This document shows positions 25,609 to 30,536 of a DNA stretch of 30,536 nt, one piece after another. Within the stretch, counting starts at the first letter, position 1. Every line of letters begins with the position of its first letter. Below the pieces are notes generated by a model. The model saw only the letters and a program-made list of their open reading frames with translations. It did not search any database and had not been told where the DNA came from. The position numbers and the translations under genes were made by a program. Origin of the DNA: a virus; IMG/VR virus record IMGVR_UViG_3300017751_000128, positions 1 to 30,536 of that record. One strand, given 5' to 3'.

Positions 25609-28600
25609 TAGTATCCATAGCCTCCACCGCCGCCGCCGGAGCTACCTCCGCCGCCACTTGATCCGCCACCGCCCGAGCTACTTGAGCTACTTGAGCTACT
25701 TGAACTACTTGAGCTTGACGTATTAGTTGTTGTGCTACTAGTACTTGTACTTGTAGTTGTTAATGCTTGACTTTTTATACCTGTATTAGTTGTGCCTGTT
25801 GATGTAATAACATTTCCTGAGGCTTGTATTCTTGATGCTGTTACAGAGTCAATAATTTCTACATCATCAACTGTTGCATCGTTTATAAAGATTTCATTAT
25901 TTTCGGCTTTAACTTCATACAAGCTACCAAAGCCCTGTGTAGCTTGTTTTGGTACAAGTAAAATATTAACTGCATCTGGAGAAATACTATTCATAATAAA
26001 AGTTGCTAATTCAGTAAAGTGGAAACTATCACCAAAGTTCCAATTAGCTAAACCAAAGAATCTATTTACTGCACTGATTACATTAGTTTTTAACTCATTA
26101 CCGTTAACTACTTCTCCTGAATTAGGAACAATTTTAAAAGTTGCTTGTAGATTATCTTGTGCATGTACACCAAACAACGGCTTATAAGTTACAGGATGAT
26201 AAATTACTTCATCACTAATAGATTTATATTCATTTATTTGTCCGCCATAGTTCTGAAATAATTCATCTGAGCTAGGAGGTAATGGCATTGTACCTATTAC
26301 ACCTTTAAGATAGTTTCTAAAGTTTACATCGTAAGATCTAGTTAACATATAGATATCAATAATATTACTTGCACTAGGATCGATCCTGTTGCTTTGATCT
26401 GCACTATGTACATACTGAAATTTTAAATCTGAGCGTCCTACATGTGCTTTATAATCTGCAGACACAGTAAGTAAATTATTATTCAATATTTTAAAATTAT
26501 CATTATCTGTTACATAAAAAATTTGTCCGTCGCTATATTGACTATATGCACCTATCTCTATTTCTGTCTTAACTACATTAATAGAACTTCCTTGATCATA
26601 AAAATTATATTTGCTAAATCCTTGATCTGATGATTCTTTCTTTAAGAAAATATATTTTGTATCTGGATTTGTTTGTGGTGCTACAACATTTATAAAAATA
26701 TCTGGATCGTCTACACTACCATCGTCATTCAAATCAAAAAAGCTAACTTCTACTTTTTTACTATTAACATATCCGTCTGCATTCCTAAATTCTTTAACAA
26801 TCTCCCAATTGATATCATTGTTAAATGCATCAAGGGAATCAGGCTTAGTATTAAAATTCATTATTGCTACTTTATCTTTTACTAACTGTCCTGTTTGTGA
26901 ATCGTAAATTTTTGACTGTCCGTCAAAGTAAAAACTCAACTCTTTATCACTTTCAAATATATAACGTAATCCTCTATTAGTAACAGTATATTTTTCGCCA
27001 TTTGTTTCAAACAATATTAACCAACTAGAGTCAAGTTGATTATTTGTAACGTCACCTGTTTTACCATTACTAAAAACATCTACTGTATTAAGGTTTTCGT
27101 TAATAATTACTCGCCAATTTCTGTTAACCTGATCATATCTTAAAGCAAAAGTTTTATATGCAAATACTTGGTCAATAATTTGTGCCCTTACATCAGTTGA
27201 AATGTCTTTTACTATTTTAGGTTTGACTTCTTCTAAAACACTATTTTCAGGTAAAATATCATTGAACACAAGTGGGCCTTCTCCAGTTACGCTATCTAAA
27301 GTTGTTCCTGCTCCTTTTGCACTTATAACTTTGACCCATTTATAACTACTAGCACCTTTTGCTTTGCCATCACTAGTTAATAATCCTTTGCCAATAAAAA
27401 AGAAGCCTGCGGGCGGTTTAAATTTTAATAAAGCACCTGCCTCTACATACTTTAATGAACCTCCTGTAAAAGTACCTACTTGAAACGGAACATCATTTAA
27501 ATTCTGTAATAGTCCTGTAGAACTATTTGTTGTTTTTGTAGACTGTTTAAATCGTGCATTTAGGTCACTAACAATAATTTTAGCATAATTTCCAAAGTAG
27601 TAATTGCTTATTGCTCTGCTTTTAATTATAGGTAAAATTGTATTTTCTATATTCCCTTCAATGTCAGTTTGTGTTGCAAACGTAAATGAAGTTTTATTTT
27701 CATACTGCTCTTGATACAGTACGCCATCTGATCCATATAAATTTGTACTAGAGTATTTTCCAGTAACATCTTTTAAATCAAAGTATCTGCTAATACCACT
27801 TGTTGTCCTATTAGTAGATTTAACTTTTACAATCTCTTGATTTGTTGTAAGAGGAACAATATTATAATCTTCGCCGGTGACCATTCTATTTTGTGTATAG
27901 TATGTTTGCGGAGCATTTGATCTAATACTAGCTGTAGATTCGCTTGTAGTTGCATTGTTAACTGCTTCTTTAAGTTCAAGTCCTAGAGTAAGTGTTTCGG
28001 TTGTTCCTGCTTTGCTTACGTATGGTAAACTTACTGTTATATTTGTAAGTTCAGCAGGTGCTATATTAAGTGTTTTATTTGCACTTGTTCTATAATAAAT
28101 CCTAAATGAACCAGTAGGTAAATTTCCAAATGTTCCGTCAGCAAAAACTAAACTAATTTCATCATTGCCTCTAGTTTGCACTACATAATAATCTTTAATC
28201 TTTTTAATTAAACTGTTGTAAATTGCGTTGTTACCTTCAGTTGAATTTACTTGTGTCCAAATTTTATCTGCAAAACCTTGTGTGTCTAACCCGTACAACC
28301 AAACATCTGTATCGTTAATATTTTGTGCCTCAATAGCAATCTTTTGATTAGCTGATGGACTTGCAACATTAAATTCATTAGATTGCATTTTTCCTTGTCT
28401 AAAATGTAAAAAATATCCGGAGTTAGAACTGTTAGCGCCACGCCCGTCTTCTCTATACAAAAATGCTAAACTAGTTCCTGGAACAGGATTTTCTTCAATA
28501 ATATTATTCAACTCTGTATCAATACCTGTTGATACAACTTCAAACTGCGTAGGTGAGCCGTTCACTGCTTTTGTGAATCCAAATATAGGAACATCATCTT

Positions 28601-29177
28601 GTCCGCCATTAACTCTATATTGCTGTGTTAGGACACCATTTATAACTTTACTTTGTGCAGGCTTACCAATTGTTCCGTTTTGCGGAAGTGCTGAATTAAG
28701 CACACGTCTAAATTGTTCTGCCCAATTTGAGTTACTAGGATCGTTCCATATAATTGTTTGTTCAGCTAAATTACTGCCGTTGCTATCTACGAGACTTTCA
28801 GTTGTGCTAACTGTTTCAAATTTTAATAGACCGTTTGCCGCCTGGTTACGTCTTGGATTGTATGAAAGCATACGTGCTAAACGTAGAACTGATTCTCTAC
28901 GTTCTGCTAATTCTAAAAAGTTTTCTCTTGCGTTTAGATCAACTCTATAACTTATATTTTGTCCTAAAAACGCAATCATATCGATTAATGCAAGATACTC
29001 TGATGTATCAATATAATCGTTAAAATCTTCTGGGTAGTTTTGCCTTAGATAGGTGATCATTGCACGTCTTAACGTGTCAAAATCATAGCTACGAAATTCT
29101 GCATTCCGATAGCTTTGGTATACTTTTGTCCAATCTTCTGCAAGTAGCAGTCTATTTTGTCTGTCGGTTGATGACAT
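25608..29177 (-). CDS. gp6: Baseplate wedge protein gp6, enlarged, with Ser/Gly-rich tail
   Basis: The N-terminus is typical of marine T4-like gp6: LLAEDWTKVYQSYRNAEFRSYDFDTLRRAMITYLRQNYPEDFNDYIDTSEYLALIDMIAFLGQNISYRVDLNARENFLELAERRES. In T4, gp6 forms the inner wedge ring with gp7 and gp25 and drives the hexagon-to-star change of the baseplate. Here the protein has 1,189 residues against 660 in T4; the extra length lies mainly in the middle and C-terminal regions. A later MPLPPSSDELFQNYGGQINEYKS and VNRFFGLANWNFGDSFHFTEL segment fits the gp6 wedge core. The last 60 residues are poly-Thr/Ser followed by GGGGSS repeats and GGGYGY, with no counterpart I know in T4 gp6. AAGGA lies 6 bases before ATG 29177, and the stop overlaps the giant gene (TAATG). 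Confidence 0.9.
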   Translation of the reverse strand: MSSTDRQNRLLLAEDWTKVYQSYRNAEFRSYDFDTLRRAMITYLRQNYPEDFNDYIDTSEYLALIDMIAFLGQNISYRVDLNARENFLELAERRESVLRLARMLSYNPRRNQAANGLLKFETVSTTESLVDSNGSNLAEQTIIWNDPSNSNWAEQFRRVLNSALPQNGTIGKPAQSKVINGVLTQQYRVNGGQDDVPIFGFTKAVNGSPTQFEVVSTGIDTELNNIIEENPVPGTSLAFLYREDGRGANSSNSGYFLHFRQGKMQSNEFNVASPSANQKIAIEAQNINDTDVWLYGLDTQGFADKIWTQVNSTEGNNAIYNSLIKKIKDYYVVQTRGNDEISLVFADGTFGNLPTGSFRIYYRTSANKTLNIAPAELTNITVSLPYVSKAGTTETLTLGLELKEAVNNATTSESTASIRSNAPQTYYTQNRMVTGEDYNIVPLTTNQEIVKVKSTNRTTSGISRYFDLKDVTGKYSSTNLYGSDGVLYQEQYENKTSFTFATQTDIEGNIENTILPIIKSRAISNYYFGNYAKIIVSDLNARFKQSTKTTNSSTGLLQNLNDVPFQVGTFTGGSLKYVEAGALLKFKPPAGFFFIGKGLLTSDGKAKGASSYKWVKVISAKGAGTTLDSVTGEGPLVFNDILPENSVLEEVKPKIVKDISTDVRAQIIDQVFAYKTFALRYDQVNRNWRVIINENLNTVDVFSNGKTGDVTNNQLDSSWLILFETNGEKYTVTNRGLRYIFESDKELSFYFDGQSKIYDSQTGQLVKDKVAIMNFNTKPDSLDAFNNDINWEIVKEFRNADGYVNSKKVEVSFFDLNDDGSVDDPDIFINVVAPQTNPDTKYIFLKKESSDQGFSKYNFYDQGSSINVVKTEIEIGAYSQYSDGQIFYVTDNDNFKILNNNLLTVSADYKAHVGRSDLKFQYVHSADQSNRIDPSASNIIDIYMLTRSYDVNFRNYLKGVIGTMPLPPSSDELFQNYGGQINEYKSISDEVIYHPVTYKPLFGVHAQDNLQATFKIVPNSGEVVNGNELKTNVISAVNRFFGLANWNFGDSFHFTELATFIMNSISPDAVNILLVPKQATQGFGSLYEVKAENNEIFINDATVDDVEIIDSVTASRIQASGNVITSTGTTNTGIKSQALTTTSTSTSSTTTNTSSSSSSSSSSSSSSSGGGGSSGGGGSSGGGGGGYGY
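25621..25716 (-). repeat. Tandem Ser/Gly codon repeats at the 3' end of gp6
   Basis: A 9-base unit (gagctactt on the plus strand) runs four to five times with one substitution from 25675 to 25716, coding for serines. It is followed toward the gene end by GC-rich GGN repeats (25621-25674) coding for GGGGSS units. The GC richness and short period contrast with the AT-rich neighbourhood and suggest expansion by replication slippage. Confidence 0.8.
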
Positions 29178-29183
29178 TGATTA

Positions 29184-29188
29184 TCCTT
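29184..29188 (-). promoter_or_regulatory. Ribosome-binding site of gp6
   Basis: AAGGA is separated by 6 bases from ATG 29177. It confirms the gp6 start and lies in the longest intergenic gap of the window. Confidence 0.65.
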
Positions 29189-29198
29189 CTATAAGCTC

Positions 29199-29212
29199 TA
29201 CTGTATTTATTA
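29199..29212 (-). promoter_or_regulatory. Candidate late promoter box before gp6
   Basis: The minus strand reads TAATAAATACAGTA, about 27 bases upstream of the gp6 start, in the 63-base gap after gp25. The 13-base core AATAAATACAGTA recurs exactly before the 203-residue gene. I infer a T4-type late promoter that starts the gp6-giant gene transcript. No terminator-like hairpin is visible between gp25 and this box. Confidence 0.6.
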
Positions 29213-29240
29213 CAAACGATAATACTAGTAGTTAATTGTG

Positions 29241-29675
29241 TCACACCAATCCAACATTTTTATCAAATTGTAGCCTTAAACTTTCGCTAATATTATAATC
29301 TAAGTACATTAACGTACATTCAATTTGTAATCCTGATTCGAATTCAGTTACTTGTATTGCTGTAGCTCTAGTTCTAGGATCATAATTCACAATATTTGTT
29401 ACATTTGTTGTAATGGCATCTTTAAGTTCTGTAGTTAAAGGTTCAAACAATGCGTCCCATATAATACAACCAAACGTTGGGTCGGATAGTTTTTCTCCTT
29501 GTCGAATATTAAGGTGATTAAGTAGATTTTGCTTAATTAATGAAATATCAAACTGCTGGAACGTGTTGTTCTCTGGATTGACTGTGCTGAATCCCCTATA
29601 GGCTTTTTGCTTAATAGGTGGGGCTTTTTCTCTTTTAGGAGTTACTTTAATTGTTTTGTATAAATCTTGCGCCAT
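29241..29675 (-). CDS. gp25: Baseplate wedge protein gp25
   Basis: This 144-residue protein belongs to the GPW/gp25 family. The core runs STVNPENNTFQQFDISLIKQNLLNHL, IRQGEKLSDPTFGCIIWDALFEPLT, and a C-terminal strand set VNYDPRTRATAIQVTEFESG / LQIECTLMYLDYNISESLRL. The EKLSDPTFGC-x-(I/L)WD segment is the hallmark of the family. The protein sits at the inner baseplate, where it holds the gp6-gp7 wedge and contacts sheath initiation; its relatives occur in P2-type phages (gpW) and type VI secretion (TssE). T4 gp25 has 132 residues, so the length is normal. It follows the PAAR gene by 17 bases and precedes gp6, an order seen in cyanomyoviruses rather than in T4 itself. Confidence 0.92.
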   Translation of the reverse strand: MAQDLYKTIKVTPKREKAPPIKQKAYRGFSTVNPENNTFQQFDISLIKQNLLNHLNIRQGEKLSDPTFGCIIWDALFEPLTTELKDAITTNVTNIVNYDPRTRATAIQVTEFESGLQIECTLMYLDYNISESLRLQFDKNVGLV

Positions 29676-29692
29676 AATAATATTTACCTATT

Positions 29693-29989
29693 CTAAGGAC
29701 CAGCAAAAACTGTATCGCTTCCTGTTGAAACACTTGTACAAGCTGTTATAGCATCTCCTACTCGTCCTACTCCTTTACCATTAGCAAACACTTCCGTACT
29801 GCCTGTTGTAATAGGCTTTGCATGTGTACCGCACGGTGCTGGTGGAACATCATGAGATGTGTTGTTATCGTCTTGTCGAGATACTCCTGTTCCGTTTACA
29901 AATACATCACCACTACACTCATCTCTTTTTGGTGTTGAGCAATGTGGAACATCTTCGTCTACGCTATCACCCCTACATACTGCCGGCAC
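29693..29989 (-). CDS. PAAR-like spike-tip protein
   Basis: The protein has 98 residues from GTG 29989, giving MPAVCRGDSVDED, the usual MPAV-x-R start of phage PAAR proteins. GGAG 7 bases upstream supports this over a TTG six bases further up. Two half-repeats of the type VFVNGTGVSRQDD and VFANGKGVGRVGDA alternate with Cys/His segments (PHCSTPKRDEC, PPAPCGTHAKP, TACTS), consistent with the metal-binding PAAR fold. PAAR proteins cap the central spike of contractile tails; T4 gp5.4 is the equivalent. The start lies 17 bases inside the preceding 67-residue gene. With the lysozyme-like protein upstream it marks the baseplate hub and spike module. Confidence 0.88.
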   Translation of the reverse strand: MPAVCRGDSVDEDVPHCSTPKRDECSGDVFVNGTGVSRQDDNNTSHDVPPAPCGTHAKPITTGSTEVFANGKGVGRVGDAITACTSVSTGSDTVFAGP

Positions 29990-30176
29990 GTTCAATCTCC
30001 ATTAATTTTTGTAATTTTGAATTCCATTGTTCTATTTCTTGGTGTTGTTCTTCAGTGTGCGGACCTTCAGGAATTTCAGGTCTAAACTTAATTACATGAT
30101 CAAACTCATTAGGTATATCTTCAAAGTTATTAAATGTTTGAAGTTGTCCATCTATCATTATAACAAATTCATGCAT
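29973..30176 (-). CDS. Small conserved protein between tail lysozyme and PAAR genes (67 aa)
   Basis: The sequence reads MHEFVIMIDGQLQTFNNFEDIPNEFDHVIKFRPEIP, then PHTEEQHQEIEQWNSKLQKLMEIE. I recall near-identical patterns (HE...IDDIP.EF.HVIKF.P.IP.GPHTEEQH.E...W) in cyanomyovirus genomes at this place, without a known function. The N-terminal half is beta-like and the C-terminal half a charged amphipathic helix. Both ends overlap neighbours: its ATG lies in a TAATG with the lysozyme stop and its end overlaps the PAAR start, so all three are co-translated. A chaperone or adaptor role in spike assembly is a guess from position. Confidence 0.8.
   Translation of the reverse strand: MHEFVIMIDGQLQTFNNFEDIPNEFDHVIKFRPEIPEGPHTEEQHQEIEQWNSKLQKLMEIERAGSM
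29997..30000 (-). promoter_or_regulatory. Ribosome-binding site deciding the GTG start of the PAAR gene
   Basis: GGAG stands 7 bases before GTG 29989, within the coding sequence of the 67-residue gene. The TTG at 29995 would have only one base of spacing, so GTG is preferred. Confidence 0.6.
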
Positions 30177-30536
30177 TAAAATGGTCCTCCTGATGCAGGT
30201 GTATCTATTGTTGCGGATCCTTCACCAGTATCAATTGCTGTTGGTGGTGTTACATCAGCCAATGGTGTCAAATCACCATTTTTAATTTGTTGCCAAAGTC
30301 CTTGACCTATTTCTATTCTCAGTGGTGTCTTTGATCCTGGATTAGCGTAACCAACAGCATTTTGAAATTGTTTTCCTAGACTAGTAAAATTAGTATCGGT
30401 CCAAGTAATAAACCTTGCCTTTGGTCCTTTGGTCAAATAAGCAACTGCTAGTTTACAAGCAACTTTAGGATCATTTGCTAATTCTGGATTTTTGTAAATA
30501 TCTACTCCAGCAAATCCTCCGTATAATTTATAATTA
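30176..30536 (-). CDS. C-terminus of a GH19-like lysozyme, probably the gp5-type baseplate hub/tail lysozyme
   Basis: The gene enters from the right edge; the last 119 codons are visible. The frame is open to the edge, so the TTG at 30436 is not a start. The segment NYKLYGGFAGVDIYKNPELANDPKVACKLAVAYL resembles the C-terminal half of GH19-like (chitinase/lysozyme-type) phage enzymes, which have NY-x-x-YG-x-x-x-G-(I/V)-D-x-x-x-NPELA-x-DP-x-VA. Then come Gln- and Ile-rich stretches (GQGLWQQIKNGDL) and a Pro/Thr-rich linker ending in SGGPF. In T4 the hub protein gp5 carries a lysozyme; its neighbours here (PAAR, gp25, gp6) fit that place. The catalytic part and any OB or spike region are outside the window, so a separate endolysin cannot be excluded. 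Confidence 0.6.
   Translation of the reverse strand, partial: NYKLYGGFAGVDIYKNPELANDPKVACKLAVAYLTKGPKARFITWTDTNFTSLGKQFQNAVGYANPGSKTPLRIEIGQGLWQQIKNGDLTPLADVTPPTAIDTGEGSATIDTPASGGPF

Noticed and set aside
25675-25716. 9-base tandem repeat considered as a CRISPR or regulatory repeat
   Set aside because: It has no spacers, stays in frame and codes for serines within gp6; it is a coding low-complexity tract.
29213-29240. Possible terminator between gp25 and gp6
   Set aside because: Only short palindromes (ACTAGT, GTGTGACAC) are present and there is no T-tract after a stable hairpin.
29681-29686. TAAATA box before gp25
   Set aside because: It ends 5 bases before the gp25 start codon, which would give a leaderless transcript. 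The upstream PAAR gene is close enough for read-through and coupling.
30434-30436. TTG as the start of an 86-residue protein at the right edge
   Set aside because: The frame stays open and homologous in style to lysozyme sequence up to the window edge, so this is the middle of a longer gene.

Overview
The window looks like part of the late structural region of an AT-rich, T4-like marine myovirus (a contractile-tailed phage), of the cyanomyovirus or pelagiphage type. The evidence is the minus-strand block of a lysozyme-like C-terminus, a small conserved protein, a PAAR spike tip, gp25 and gp6. These are followed by a giant tail protein, tail-fibre-like proteins with a collar domain, and small conserved proteins that I recall from marine cyanophage genomes. 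The host cannot be fixed from the sequence; Prochlorococcus/Synechococcus or SAR11-type bacteria are the reasonable candidates. All convincing genes lie on the minus strand, so they read from the right edge to the left edge. I saw no tRNA, rRNA, CRISPR array, transposon or convincing terminator. No stretch over 300 bases lacks a gene; the longest gap is about 63 bases, between gp25 and gp6.

Right to left. (1) 30536-29241, baseplate hub, spike and inner wedge: the C-terminus of a GH19-like tail lysozyme (probably the gp5 equivalent), a 67-residue conserved protein, a PAAR spike-tip protein and gp25. (2) 29177-25608: gp6, about 1.8 times the length of T4 gp6, ending in a poly-Ser/Gly tail. (3) 25608-10534: one uninterrupted 5,024-codon gene in the gp7 position. 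It is built from an N-terminal wedge-like region, a cupredoxin-like domain, a split FG-GAP-like propeller, possible carbohydrate-binding modules, GSGY repeats and C-terminal GDGST repeats. (4) 10513-3524: a 203-residue structural protein, three paralogous fibre proteins sharing an N-terminal module but with different C-termini (collar, plain, YADLAE-type), and a 304-residue structural protein. (5) 3489-1: a conserved 115-residue protein, two related GT8-like glycosyltransferases, an unknown protein, a third glycosyltransferase-like protein with a DGD motif, and the start of a probable radical-SAM (twitch) protein. This looks like a sugar-modification cassette attached to the fibre genes.

The genes are packed for coupled translation: TAATG stop/start overlaps occur at five junctions, and two others overlap by eight bases. 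Four genes or gene groups are preceded by a TAAATA box resembling the T4-type late promoter (gp6, the 203-residue gene, the 496-residue fibre, the 115-residue gene), and a weaker fifth precedes the 304-residue gene. In three of the five cases the box contains the stop codon of the gene upstream. The most interesting points are the giant baseplate protein, the apparent absence of a recognisable gp8, the low-complexity tail of gp6, the three-member fibre set and the glycosyltransferase/radical-SAM cassette.
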